In this document: positions 42,870 to 51,463 of the stretch, one piece after another
How the letters are laid out: every line of letters starts with the position of its first letter
Numbering within the stretch: position 1 is the stretch's first letter
Assembly (NCBI RefSeq): GCF_009856295.1
Contig: NZ_WMEU01000001.1
Location: 992,001-1,056,000 of the forward strand
Origin: Pontibacillus yanchengensis
GTDB taxonomy: Bacteria; Bacillota; Bacilli; Bacillales; BH030062
Length of the DNA: 64,000 nucleotides
Direction: 5' to 3'
Notes under the pieces: model-generated
Database searches by the model: none
The model's input: the letters and a program-made list of their open reading frames with translations, nothing else
Told to the model about the DNA's origin: nothing
Translations under genes and position numbers: made by a program

Positions 42870-44402
42870 TTATGGTTTATTCTTCATATCTCCACCTATT
42901 TTGAATGGGGAATAAACATTCTTATAATCCAAAATTGTTACCATTCCTCTATCAGCATGATTGTTATCATGACAATGAAACAACCATTCCCCGGCATTGT
43001 TCGCCTTAAAATAAATTTCATAGGTTTGACCAGGCTTTACATTAAGTAAATCTTTTACAACAGGGTTCTCAAGGGGTTCTCCATTCTTAGCAACCACTTG
43101 AAAGCGATGGCCATGTAAGTGCATAGGATGATTCAACATGCCGGTATTTTTTAAGGTCACTTTAACAATGTCCCCTTCTGTCACTTGAATTGGAGCTGTA
43201 TTTGGGAAGATATCGTTGTTAATTTGGAATACCATGCCTTCCCCCATGTTCATTCCCATATTTAACTCCATCGTGTATTGGACATCTGACTTAGGTAAAT
43301 CAGTAAAAAGTAATTCTTCACTTTTATAGGTTGTACTGTTTATTGCCTTACTTTTATTGATGGAACTGTTTTGGGTAATATCTTTTTTACTAGCCACAGA
43401 ATCTTCTTTAACTGGAATACTTACTGGACTAGTTGACTCATTGTAACTCAATAACGTCACTGCCTGTGGTGTTTTATTTGTTTTAGTAAACTCCACATCA
43501 ATTCGTTCACCTGGAGCTATTTCCATCAGCGATGTCGATGGAGGAGAGGAGTTGATAATATCCTCTCCATCCACTGCCACAATCTTCATGCTTTGATCAG
43601 GAAAGTTTACATAATGAGTTTGATAACCTGCATTTATAAACCTAAGTCTTCCTTTCTCTCCTTTTTTCATATTGATTTGATCGATCTGATTGCCACTTTT
43701 ACCATTAATGCTTAACGTATCGTACATAGCCTTCGTATCTGCCTCACCATCACCTGACATTCCACCAGACATCATGCTCCCCATATTCATGATGTTCTGC
43801 TTCTGTTGATTAACTGCCCACTCGTCTATGATAAATGTTTGATCATTTTGATATTGCTTTTCTTTTTCTTCAACAATTAGCGCTCCATACAATCCTTTAT
43901 CCACTTGTTTGGAACTATGCTGGTGGGAATGATACCAAAATGTCCCGGGATTATCTGCTGAAAACTCATAGGTGAACTGCTCTCCCGGTAGTACAGCATC
44001 CTGAGTCACGCCAGGAACGCCATCCATTTTATTTGGCAACACGACACCGTGCCAGTGGATTGTCACAGGTACATTTAAATCATTTTTCAAATGTACCCGT
44101 ACATAATCCCCCTCTGTAACTCGAATCTCTTCCCCTGGAACTGTTCCATTGTAAGTCCAGGCATTTACTATAGTTTCATCATTCAAATTCCATTGCTTAG
44201 AGGAAGCTGTAATATTGAACGTTTTTACTTGCTTTCCCTCTTTTGAATCTCCTTCCAAATCCATAATACTTGTTCCCTTTTTTTCCGTTAGTACCTTCGT
44301 TGAACTCTTACTACCAATACTTCCACCTACTTGAATAACGAACCAGGCTCCTATAAGGAATATACCTAATGATAGGAGTGAAATAAATATTTTATTCTTC
44401 AT
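42870..44402 (-). CDS. multicopper oxidase
   Basis: A 510-residue exported three-domain oxidase with an N-terminal membrane anchor or signal. All four copper-ligand clusters are present: TIHWHGVVLP, WYHSHQHSS, NHPMHLHGHRF and EWLFHCHDNNHADRGM. A Met-rich loop (MGSMMSGGMSGDGEA) recalls CueO-like cuprous oxidases. ATG at 44402 is preferred over GTG at 44411 by the placement of GGGTG. It would oxidise Cu(I) outside the membrane. Box C lies upstream. Confidence 0.93.
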   Translation of the reverse strand: MKNKIFISLLSLGIFLIGAWFVIQVGGSIGSKSSTKVLTEKKGTSIMDLEGDSKEGKQVKTFNITASSKQWNLNDETIVNAWTYNGTVPGEEIRVTEGDYVRVHLKNDLNVPVTIHWHGVVLPNKMDGVPGVTQDAVLPGEQFTYEFSADNPGTFWYHSHQHSSKQVDKGLYGALIVEEKEKQYQNDQTFIIDEWAVNQQKQNIMNMGSMMSGGMSGDGEADTKAMYDTLSINGKSGNQIDQINMKKGEKGRLRFINAGYQTHYVNFPDQSMKIVAVDGEDIINSSPPSTSLMEIAPGERIDVEFTKTNKTPQAVTLLSYNESTSPVSIPVKEDSVASKKDITQNSSINKSKAINSTTYKSEELLFTDLPKSDVQYTMELNMGMNMGEGMVFQINNDIFPNTAPIQVTEGDIVKVTLKNTGMLNHPMHLHGHRFQVVAKNGEPLENPVVKDLLNVKPGQTYEIYFKANNAGEWLFHCHDNNHADRGMVTILDYKNVYSPFKIGGDMKNKP

Positions 44403-44439
44403 CGTTTTCACCCTTTTTGATTTTTATACCCTAGTCCGT

Positions 44440-44472
44440 ATTATAAACAATAAATGTGCACGAATTGTGCAG
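44440..44472 (-). promoter_or_regulatory. copper-island promoter box C
   Basis: Minus strand: CTGCACAATTCGTGCAC (44456-44472), 10 bp, then -10 TATAAT (44440-44445). The box is itself partly symmetric (TGCAC twice). Confidence 0.7.
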
Positions 44473-44613
44473 TAGCTTGTTCTTTCAATAGAAGAAGGGA
44501 AAAATACGTAGAGCAAAAAAGCAAGTTCTCGTTTAGTGATGTATGGGGGTGAAGTCTATAGGGTAGGGTGGTTCGATATTGCTAGGTGAAGTGAGCCTTC
44601 GTAACGAAAAAAA

Positions 44614-44634
44614 CCTTACTCTATTTGAGTAAGG
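44614..44634 (-). terminator. intrinsic terminator of the SHOCT gene
   Basis: CCTTACTC (44614-44621) pairs with GAGTAAGG (44627-44634); on the minus strand TTTTTTT follows. The rest of 44473-44745 shows no gene. Confidence 0.85.
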
Positions 44635-44745
44635 CTTTCGGACATGAGGTATATGTTTGCAAAATAGACTTCTTCTACTTCCCGCCTATGAATGTGATTT
44701 TTTATGGCATTAATAGTGACCACGTCCGCCGTTTAGAAACATTTC

Positions 44746-44976
44746 TTATTCAACTATCTTTTTCTTTAATCGATCGTATTCTTCCTCTGTAATTTCACCT
44801 TTAGCTAGGCGTTGCTTTAACGTAGCGAGAGAATCTTGGTGATTTGCAGAGTGTTGTTGGTTACCAGACGAAAATTTCATCAAAAGGGCAACAACTACGA
44901 TAATGATACCTATAATAAGTAACCAAGATACTCCCATTCCAAAAAAACCACCCATCATACCTTGACCATTCATCAT
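44746..44976 (-). CDS. small SHOCT-domain membrane protein
   Basis: A 76-residue protein: Met/Gly-rich N-terminus (MMNGQGMMGGFFGMG), one membrane segment, and a C-terminal SHOCT motif (LKQRLAKGEITEEEYDRLKKKI). Such proteins are frequent in copper islands of Firmicutes; role unknown. GGAGGCG precedes the start. Confidence 0.85.
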   Translation of the reverse strand: MMNGQGMMGGFFGMGVSWLLIIGIIIVVVALLMKFSSGNQQHSANHQDSLATLKQRLAKGEITEEEYDRLKKKIVE

Positions 44977-45159
44977 ATCCTAACGCCTCCATTCACGAAT
45001 ACGTATTACCTCAAAGAGGTATAAAAAAACTTAGTGCTCCTTGCCACCCTCGACTGGACTACTCTAGGACTGATATTGACACAGAAAGGACCCACCAAAT
45101 ACCGCATCAGGTATAAAACTGACCTAGAATATTTACAAATTAACTTATATTAGTAAAAA

Positions 45160-45184
45160 AAAGAACCAACTTGGTCCTTTTTTT
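45160..45184 (-). terminator. intrinsic terminator of the 71-residue exported protein gene
   Basis: Minus strand GGACCAA pairs with TTGGTTC (one wobble), followed by eight T. Confidence 0.8.
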
Positions 45185-45193
45185 ACTGTTTTA

Positions 45194-45409
45194 TCATTCA
45201 TTCTGATGACAATCTCGATACATCTCATTAAGCTCTTCATCGCTCATGTTTGGATGCATATCTTTCATCCAAGGAATCATTTCTGCGACATCAAGCCCTA
45301 GCACAGAATGAGGCCCCCTAGTATTTTCATCTCCATGAGCCATCACGACATTACTAAGTCCTAAGACTACTAACAAAACAAGTAAGGCAGAGAAAATTTT
45401 CTTCTTCAT
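45194..45409 (-). CDS. small exported protein of the copper island, unknown
   Basis: A 71-residue protein with a signal peptide (MKKKIFSALLVLLVVLGLSN, cleaved near VMAHG). The mature part is about 48 residues with His, Met and one Cys (MIPWMKDMHPNMSDEEL, DCHQNE), which are possible copper ligands. AAAGGAGGG precedes the ATG, and box D lies upstream. No family recognised. The two-component genes lie upstream on the same strand. Confidence 0.75.
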   Translation of the reverse strand: MKKKIFSALLVLLVVLGLSNVVMAHGDENTRGPHSVLGLDVAEMIPWMKDMHPNMSDEELNEMYRDCHQNE

Positions 45410-45438
45410 CCTAAATCCCTCCTTTTGTTCTCACTAGT

Positions 45439-45471
45439 AGTGTATCCAGTAATTATCAAGAAACTGTGCAG
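45439..45471 (-). promoter_or_regulatory. copper-island promoter box D
   Basis: Minus strand: CTGCACAGTTTCTTGAT (45455-45471), 10 bp, then -10 TACACT (45439-45444). Confidence 0.72.
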
Positions 45472-45495
45472 ACTCTGTGGCAAAATGGTGATAGT

Positions 45496-46170
45496 TTATT
45501 CATCCTTTACCCACTTGTACCCAACACCCCAGACTGTTTTAAAATAGTCATCAATAGGGAAACCAGTCTGTCTTACTTTTTCCCGAATATTCCGTACATG
45601 AGAGTCAATGGTTCGACCCTCTGTATCAGAATGAAAGCCCCAAACGATGTCAATGAGTTGCTCCCGACTGAATACACGCTCTGGATGCTTCATCAAATGA
45701 CCAATCATTGCAAACTCTTTTGGAGTCACTGGAATTGGTTTGTCGTGATAACTTAATTTATGTTTATCTCCATCCCATATTAAACCATGAACATGGACCA
45801 ACTCTTCCTTTGAAGTCCTTCTCAATAATGCCTGTACACGAGCCAATAATTCATCTTCATCAAATGGCTTGGTTACGTAGTCATCAGCCCCAATTTTCAA
45901 CCCTTTTACAATATCTGTCTTTTGATCTCTTGCTGTTACCATAATAATGGGAACATCAGATATGAGTTTTATTTCCTTACAAACCTTCCAGCCATCGAAT
46001 TGAGGCATCATAATATCCAGTAGGACCAGGTCAAAGGAGTGTTCTTCTACCTTGCGTATGGCTTCTTGACCTGTTTTTATTTTGGTACATCGATACCCAT
46101 GTGGTGAGAGGTAGAGTTCAAGTAAATCCAACATGCGTTGTTCATCATCTACTAACAATATGTTAATCAT
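45496..46170 (-). CDS. OmpR-family response regulator
   Basis: A 224-residue regulator: receiver domain with the phospho-acceptor Asp in FDLVLLDIMMPQ and Lys in YVTKPFDEDEL, then a winged-helix DNA-binding domain (VHGLIWDG, PVTPKEFAMIGHLMKHPERVFSREQL, TEGRTIDSHVRNIREKV). It overlaps the kinase gene by 8 bp. Lying in the middle of the copper island, it is the best candidate for the protein that binds the CTGCACAATTTCTTGAT boxes. Direct evidence is lacking. Confidence 0.92.
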   Translation of the reverse strand: MINILLVDDEQRMLDLLELYLSPHGYRCTKIKTGQEAIRKVEEHSFDLVLLDIMMPQFDGWKVCKEIKLISDVPIIMVTARDQKTDIVKGLKIGADDYVTKPFDEDELLARVQALLRRTSKEELVHVHGLIWDGDKHKLSYHDKPIPVTPKEFAMIGHLMKHPERVFSREQLIDIVWGFHSDTEGRTIDSHVRNIREKVRQTGFPIDDYFKTVWGVGYKWVKDE

Positions 46171-47551
46171 ACGGAACTATATCCTCCTCGTTTAATAGAA
46201 TCGTCATCTTCGTTCCATTTCCTACTACACTTTCTACTTTCACTTCTCCCCCATGCTTTTCAATGATTTCTTTTACAATGGACAAACCTAATCCAGATCC
46301 TCCATATTCTCTTGATCTGGATTTATCCACCCTATACAATCGTTCAAATATAAAAGGAAGCTCTTCTTCTGGAATCCCTTCTCCTTCATCCTGAACTGTA
46401 ATAGCTACCTTTGCCATGTTCACTTTCCCAACAATATAGATGGTGGACTGTTTAGGAGAATGTTTGATGGCATTATCCATTAGGTTAAGAATTACTTGCT
46501 GAAAACGGTCAGGGTCCACATAAATGATAATATTAGTTGGGCACGTAATATCTAGATTCAGTTCATTATCATTTAGAATCGGAAGCATTTTTTCTCTTAC
46601 CTTTTTTAACATGTCACATAAATTCACATTCTCTTTTTGTATAACAAATTGATTTTGATCCATTTTAGCTAAGTCAAACAGGTTTTTAACTAGGTGTGTT
46701 ACATGATCAGTTTCTTCACGAATGATGCCCAGGTACTCCTGCCGTTCCGCTTCACTAATCATGTCTCGACTAGCAATATTGGCATATCCCTTAATGTATG
46801 TGAGTGGTGTGCGCAGTTCATGAGAGATACTAGCTAGAAATTCTTTGCGATCTTGCTTTAGCCGCTCCAGTTCATCAGATAGAATGACAATTGAATTTGC
46901 TAATTGTCCCAGCTCATCTTTTCGTTTTGACTCCAATGAAACTTTTGAGTCTCCATTAATGATTTCTTCTGTCGCTCGTTTCATGCGAACCAGTGGCCTA
47001 GTAATCAAATGACTTAATATAAAGATAGCTAGTACTGTTAAGAGTATGGCTATAAGACCAGCCAGCAGGAATTGATTGGATAGTTGATTAATCACGCTCT
47101 TAATAACTGTTGTTTGGGAGAACATATACACGTATCCCCGATTATCCCCATTAATTTGAATAGGGCTAACGGAAGCCACAAACGAACTTGACTTCCACTC
47201 TTTATTCAGGATCACCCCTCGATGAGAAATATCAGAGAGTGGCTTCGTAATCAGTTGCTTAATCTCATCATTCATTGGCTCGGACTGAGCAATGACATTT
47301 TGATCGTCGTCTGTAATCATCACGATTGTATCAGCTTCTGATTCCATCAATGCGACATGATTTAATGTGGATTCATTAAAGCTTTTCTCTAATACATCTC
47401 GATGACTATTACCTCGGGCTAACAAATTATCTAGAACTTCTTCTATACGACTGTTGGCTAAGTTTGTGTATAGGAAAAAGAACAGAATTCCCTCGACAAT
47501 CATAATACATATTAAAATAAGAACCCCTAATTTAAAGGATAGTTTATTCAT
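46163..47551 (-). CDS. membrane sensor histidine kinase
   Basis: A 462-residue kinase: first membrane helix about 8-28, an extracellular sensor of about 125 residues, second helix about 155-180, HAMP, H-box SHELRTPLTYIKGYANI, N-box LNLMDNAIKHSP and G-boxes GEGIPEEEL, GGSGLGLSIV. Partner of the overlapping response regulator. The sensor domain is not of a family I recognise and shows no obvious metal-binding cluster. Confidence 0.92.
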   Translation of the reverse strand: MNKLSFKLGVLILICIMIVEGILFFFLYTNLANSRIEEVLDNLLARGNSHRDVLEKSFNESTLNHVALMESEADTIVMITDDDQNVIAQSEPMNDEIKQLITKPLSDISHRGVILNKEWKSSSFVASVSPIQINGDNRGYVYMFSQTTVIKSVINQLSNQFLLAGLIAILLTVLAIFILSHLITRPLVRMKRATEEIINGDSKVSLESKRKDELGQLANSIVILSDELERLKQDRKEFLASISHELRTPLTYIKGYANIASRDMISEAERQEYLGIIREETDHVTHLVKNLFDLAKMDQNQFVIQKENVNLCDMLKKVREKMLPILNDNELNLDITCPTNIIIYVDPDRFQQVILNLMDNAIKHSPKQSTIYIVGKVNMAKVAITVQDEGEGIPEEELPFIFERLYRVDKSRSREYGGSGLGLSIVKEIIEKHGGEVKVESVVGNGTKMTILLNEEDIVPYD

Positions 47552-47579
47552 ATTTCGAGACCCTCGTTATGTTTAAAAT

Positions 47580-48311
47580 TTAAAGCCAGTATGTAAGAGT
47601 ATCCAAAACCCCAATTACAATAAGTATGAATCCAGTAATGATTTGGACAATCTTCCCTATCATACGACTTCTTTTAAGTAATATACCACTCATGTCAAAG
47701 TACCAAATCAGGAATAGAATAAATAAAATAGGTAACGACGTCCCCACCGCAAATATTCCTGGCAATACTATTCCGTAGGAGGTAGAAAGAACAATAGGCA
47801 TCAATGTAACAAAAAACAAAATGAACATAGTAGGGCAAAAGGCTAACGAAAAGCTTACCCCCATAAAAAAGCTACCAATACCAGGTTTGTTTTGGAAGGA
47901 TTCGAAAACACTTCCGAGTCTTAGTGTTTTCCTAATCTTTATTACACCAATTAAATACAACCCAGCTATTACAAGACTGGGGCCGATAAGCTTTCGTATA
48001 ATAGGAAGAAAGAGGGTTAACTGACCTCTTATTTCCTGTCCAAACAACCATACTAGAGCTCCTAAAACAGAGAATACAACCATTTTCCCTGCTATGAAAA
48101 GGCCAATATGGCGCCATGAAGTCTTTGTTTGCAATGACTGATTGCCATAGAGTGACAAAGCTCCGATGTTTCCGGTTATTTGGCAAGGAGCTACAGCCCC
48201 TACTAATCCCAGAAAGAGAGCAGCTAAAAGTGGAATGTGGTTGTACCCATTAGCAAGCTGTAACAAAGGGTCACTAAACCATGAAGCAACCCTGCTAAAC
48301 GTTCCATACAC
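47580..48311 (-). CDS. DsbD/CcdA-like or sulfite-exporter-type membrane protein
   Basis: A 243-residue protein with six to seven membrane segments. Two symmetric cysteine motifs, GAVAPCQITGN and SLAFCPTMF, match the pattern of the CcdA/DsbD thiol-electron carriers and of UreH/TauE-like proteins. GTG start at 48311 behind GGAGG. Placed with the two-component genes, it may carry electrons or copper across the membrane. Exact family uncertain. Confidence 0.78.
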   Translation of the reverse strand: MYGTFSRVASWFSDPLLQLANGYNHIPLLAALFLGLVGAVAPCQITGNIGALSLYGNQSLQTKTSWRHIGLFIAGKMVVFSVLGALVWLFGQEIRGQLTLFLPIIRKLIGPSLVIAGLYLIGVIKIRKTLRLGSVFESFQNKPGIGSFFMGVSFSLAFCPTMFILFFVTLMPIVLSTSYGIVLPGIFAVGTSLPILFILFLIWYFDMSGILLKRSRMIGKIVQIITGFILIVIGVLDTLTYWL

Positions 48312-48372
48312 GTAATTACCTCCTCTCTTACTATAACTAGCGTTGTATTTTTTGAATACTTCTCATTATAAA

Positions 48373-48402
48373 CACCCAATCATCCTGAATCACGATTGGG
48401 TG
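48373..48402 (-). terminator. hairpin after the F510_1955-type gene
   Basis: CACCCAATC (48373-48381) pairs exactly with GATTGGGTG (48394-48402), 55 bp after the gene's stop; the T-run (TTTATAA) is weak. Confidence 0.5.
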
Positions 48403-48456
48403 TACGTAGATTGTTTTTTTAATAGAATAACATGCTTTTGTAAGTATGAAGTGTTA

Positions 48457-49371
48457 CTACTCTTGTACTTCTCCTGCTTCTACAATCGTTTCCCACTTAT
48501 CTCCGCCATTCTTTGTTTGGAATGCATGATTATTAAAAGAAAGAAACACCATTTCCTCAGCGTTTTCAGGATGTTGAGCGAAATAAGCTACTGCATCCTG
48601 GTCTAAGTCTGGTAAGGTTAATTGAGTCTTCTTATTGTCCTGATAATTAAATTTTACAAGCTTAGCCTCACTATCGAAGAATCCATAGTATAGAAAATCA
48701 TTAGTAAAGTGAACCATCGTCCCATTCGTTTCTTTTGTTATTCTAGTAAACGTAGAACCTCCATCTTCAGAAAGGTAGATACCGACTTTGGATGCAGCAG
48801 CTATACGCTCACTGTTTGTAGGATGAACAGCAAGAGACATGACTTCTCCTTGAAGGCCTGAAGCCTCTACCTTTTCCCATTTCTCTCCATTGTCTGTACT
48901 CTTATGTATGCCCATAGAAAGCTTGTTGGTTTCATGACCATTTACTACATACATCGTGTGGTTGTTATAGCCTACACCCATGACGTGAAAATCGAAATCT
49001 CCTTCGAATGCCACTTCTTCGAGTGTTTTCCCTTTATCTGAACTCTTCTGTACACCTAGAGGATTGGGAAGGTTAGAATCTTTCCCTGGGTGTCCACTTG
49101 TATAGAACCCTTCATCTACTGATGTGAATCCCATGTAGTCATTGTTTTGCTGAGAAGTAGAATACCACTCTCCATCCTGGTAAAATTTCAATCCATCATG
49201 TGAAGCAAAAGCAAGATCAGCATCACTTCCCATATATCCTAAGCCATGAACATGATCAAGCTTCCCATCAAATTCCTTCAGGTACTCATCATTACCAGCT
49301 TGCTCTTGATTGCATGCTGATAATAGTAGAGTACCAGTCATTATTGCTATTATTATTCCTTTGTTAGACAC
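48457..49371 (-). CDS. F510_1955-type sortilin/BNR-repeat lipoprotein
   Basis: A 304-residue lipoprotein (lipobox LLSAC) with repeated beta-propeller blades marked by KSSDKGKT, KSTDNGEKWE, LSEDGGSTF and QTKNGGDKWE, the Asp-box pattern. It starts DHVHGLGYMGS as in the F510_1955 family, which often accompanies copper genes in Bacillaceae. Function unknown; not a proven glycosidase. GTG start at 49371. Box E upstream. Confidence 0.8.
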   Translation of the reverse strand: MSNKGIIIAIMTGTLLLSACNQEQAGNDEYLKEFDGKLDHVHGLGYMGSDADLAFASHDGLKFYQDGEWYSTSQQNNDYMGFTSVDEGFYTSGHPGKDSNLPNPLGVQKSSDKGKTLEEVAFEGDFDFHVMGVGYNNHTMYVVNGHETNKLSMGIHKSTDNGEKWEKVEASGLQGEVMSLAVHPTNSERIAAASKVGIYLSEDGGSTFTRITKETNGTMVHFTNDFLYYGFFDSEAKLVKFNYQDNKKTQLTLPDLDQDAVAYFAQHPENAEEMVFLSFNNHAFQTKNGGDKWETIVEAGEVQE

Positions 49372-49403
49372 ATCTATCTTCCTCTCTATTGATTCCTGAG
49401 CTT

Positions 49404-49436
49404 ATTTTATATGAAAAATATCAAGAAATTGTGCAG
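49404..49436 (-). promoter_or_regulatory. copper-island promoter box E
   Basis: Minus strand: CTGCACAATTTCTTGAT (49420-49436), 10 bp, then -10 TAAAAT (49404-49409). This copy equals the consensus. Confidence 0.72.
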
Positions 49437-49446
49437 GTGGGATGCA

Positions 49447-49570
49447 GGGACAGGTCCCTCGTCCCAAAACAGGGGTGCCAGACCCCCACCATTCTATAGC
49501 TTTATCGCATTACAGCCATGAGGGTCTGATGCTTTCAAAAGTGGGACGAGGAACCTGTCCCTTCGTCTCA
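49447..49570. repeat. GGGACAGG-type palindromic repeat (locus R3)
   Basis: GGGACAGGTCCCTCGTCCCA (49447-49466) and its inverted copy GTGGGACGAGGAACCTGTCC (49541-49560) flank an inner hairpin GTGCCAGACCCC/GGGTCTGATGC. Lies between the ccdA 3' end and box E. Non-coding. Confidence 0.82.
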
Positions 49571-49584
49571 TTGGCTATGACACC

Positions 49585-50295
49585 TTAGAAGCCGGTAAAG
49601 CCACCAAAAAATTGATTGGATAAGAATGATGTTAGTTTAGTCATCCATCCAAAGAATAGAAAAATCCCCATTACAATCATGGAGTATCCGCCAATTTTAA
49701 TAATTAAGCGATTATATCTTTTCACCCATTTCATACGTCCGATAAAAAAAGACATCACAAAAAATGGAATTGCAAATCCAAATACATAGGCAATCATATA
49801 CATCATAGCTTGATTTGGATTCGACACACCCATAGCTAAAACAGCAGCTAAAATGGGACCAGTACACGGAGTCCAACCTGCTGCATACCCCATTCCTACG
49901 AAACTAGAACCTACAAATCCAGCTGGTTTGTGTTTAAATGTTAACGTCGTATCTCTCATCATGAATTTAGGCTTAAATACTCCAATTACGACAAATCCTA
50001 AGAATACGATGAAAATACTACCTAATTGTCGAATGAATTCATCATTCATAAGGAAAAATTCTCCTAAGAAAGAAGTTGAAAAACCAAGTGCAATAAAAAT
50101 GGTGGAGAAACCGAGTAAAAAGAACAGTGTGTGGAGTAAGGACCGTTTTTGTAATAATCCATTACCTTGCTTTAAGTCATCAACGGATACACCAGTAATG
50201 TATGACAAGAATGCAGGGTACAAAGGTAAACAGCACGGTGAAAGAAACGATAAAAGGCCAGCTCCAAACGCTAAAAAAATCGAGATGTCAGTCAA
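49585..50295 (-). CDS. CcdA-type thiol-disulfide membrane protein
   Basis: A 236-residue protein with six membrane segments and the two CcdA cysteine motifs LSPCCLPLYPAFLSYITG and GWTPCTGPILAAVLA. It moves reducing power from the cytosol to extracellular thioredoxin-like proteins. TTG start at 50295 behind GGGGGAGGCTC. It overlaps the TlpA-like gene by 8 bp, so the latter is the likely electron acceptor. Confidence 0.92.
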   Translation of the reverse strand: MTDISIFLAFGAGLLSFLSPCCLPLYPAFLSYITGVSVDDLKQGNGLLQKRSLLHTLFFLLGFSTIFIALGFSTSFLGEFFLMNDEFIRQLGSIFIVFLGFVVIGVFKPKFMMRDTTLTFKHKPAGFVGSSFVGMGYAAGWTPCTGPILAAVLAMGVSNPNQAMMYMIAYVFGFAIPFFVMSFFIGRMKWVKRYNRLIIKIGGYSMIVMGIFLFFGWMTKLTSFLSNQFFGGFTGF

Positions 50296-50845
50296 GAGCC
50301 TCCCCCTTTTGATAATCCTCTGGCTGTATTTGTTTCATGTATTTTCTTATATCACTTTCGGTTAATCCTGCCGTAATTCGATCTTCTACAACCCCATTCT
50401 TATTTATCAGAAATGTAACAGGAATAGGACCAACCCCGTACGCATCCATCACTGATTCATTCTTATCCATAGGTATAGGAAAAGTCAATTCATACTTGTC
50501 TACAAAGCGCTTCACAGGAATTTTCGGTTCTCCGAGGTCAACTGCTAATACGGTAACTCCTTTATCCTTAAATTTCTGATATTGTGATTCCATATAAGGC
50601 ATCTCTTCTTTACAAGGTGGACAATAGGTAGCCCAGAAATTCAAGAAAACACCTTGCCCCCTATAATCACTTAATTGAATCGTATTGCCATCTAACGTTT
50701 GCAGTTGAAAATCAGGTGCCTTGTCACCTGCTGTAATCATATCTGAATCTTTGGAATAACTTTGATAGATGGCATATATAAGACCTGCTACAAAAAGCAT
50801 CAAAATACTTGTCCTTAAAAGAAGCCTTCCTTTTGTTTTCTTCAT
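50288..50845 (-). CDS. TlpA/ResA-type membrane-anchored thioredoxin
   Basis: A 185-residue protein: N-terminal membrane anchor (TSILMLFVAGLIYAIYQSY) and an extracellular thioredoxin domain with active site FWATYCPPCKEEM (CPPC) and the cis-Pro segment GPIPVTFLI. Translationally coupled to ccdA. It would reduce a disulfide in an exported protein, possibly apo-forms of the copper proteins encoded here. Box F upstream. Confidence 0.92.
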   Translation of the reverse strand: MKKTKGRLLLRTSILMLFVAGLIYAIYQSYSKDSDMITAGDKAPDFQLQTLDGNTIQLSDYRGQGVFLNFWATYCPPCKEEMPYMESQYQKFKDKGVTVLAVDLGEPKIPVKRFVDKYELTFPIPMDKNESVMDAYGVGPIPVTFLINKNGVVEDRITAGLTESDIRKYMKQIQPEDYQKGEALD

Positions 50846-50900
50846 ACATTGCTCCCCCCTACTTGCTTCTATTTCTAGTAATTAGCTAATACATTTACCT

Positions 50901-50933
50901 TTTATATCAAATAAGTATCAAAAAATTATGCAG
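50901..50933 (-). promoter_or_regulatory. copper-island promoter box F
   Basis: Minus strand: CTGCATAATTTTTTGAT (50917-50933), 10 bp, then -10 TATAAA (50901-50906). Confidence 0.68.
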
Positions 50934-50937
50934 ATAG

Positions 50938-51077
50938 GACAGGGAGACATGGGACAGGTTCCTCGTCCCAAAATAATGGCACCCTCCCTCGAACTCTGCA
51001 GGTTTAGATTATTAGGGCCATGGGCGGCGGCAACACTTGCAAAAGTAAGACAGAGGGACAGGTCTCTCCGTCTCACA
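50938..51077. repeat. GGGACAGG-type palindromic repeat (locus R4, diverged)
   Basis: GGGACAGGTTCCTCGTCCCA at 50951-50970, a partial GGACAGGGAGAC before it, an inner ATGGCACC...GGGCCAT remnant and a second GGGACAGGTCTCTCCGTCTC near 51057. The two outer copies are not inverted as in R3, so the element looks decayed. Confidence 0.7.
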
Positions 51078-51130
51078 AAAGCAGGAAAATTTTTGTTATA
51101 CAGGTGGAAATATTGGGTGGAAGGAGAGGA

Positions 51131-51454
51131 ATCATTTCATTTATTTTACTGATTGATATTATTGGAATCAGTTTCTTGCTTTATTTCAAGAAACCCATCT
51201 TATCTAGATGTTTCTGAGAATCATGTATTGTTTCGTAACTTCAAGATGCTAAATGGTTTCAAGATTATCGTTTAGATGGAGCGTTTTTGTTTGGACTAAA
51301 TGCTCTTTTATTTCTATCTACAATCCTCATTTTGTACAGTTTAACACTGCTAACCATACATTATGTTCATTTATCGATTATGCTTTTAGCAGTTGTAGCA
51401 AGCATTTATTTATGGATGGTTTTTTATAAATCTTGGAAGGGGCCTAAACGGTGA
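51131..51454 (+). pseudogene. decayed small membrane protein gene
   Basis: One frame reads hydrophobic IISFILLIDIIGISFLLYF..., meets TGA at 51215 and TAA at 51236, then continues LQDAKWFQDYRLDGAFLFG... with two clear membrane segments to TGA at 51452. Sense on both sides of the stops and even hydrophobic periodicity indicate one former protein of about 105 residues. No ATG at its start. Precedes the intact small gene at 51464 by 9 bp. Confidence 0.5.
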
Positions 51455-51463
51455 CGTGCGAAG

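Noticed and set aside
51020..51217. A 65-residue frame starting in repeat R4
   Set aside because: Its first half is translated repeat DNA; only the second half is meaningful and belongs to the decayed membrane protein gene.
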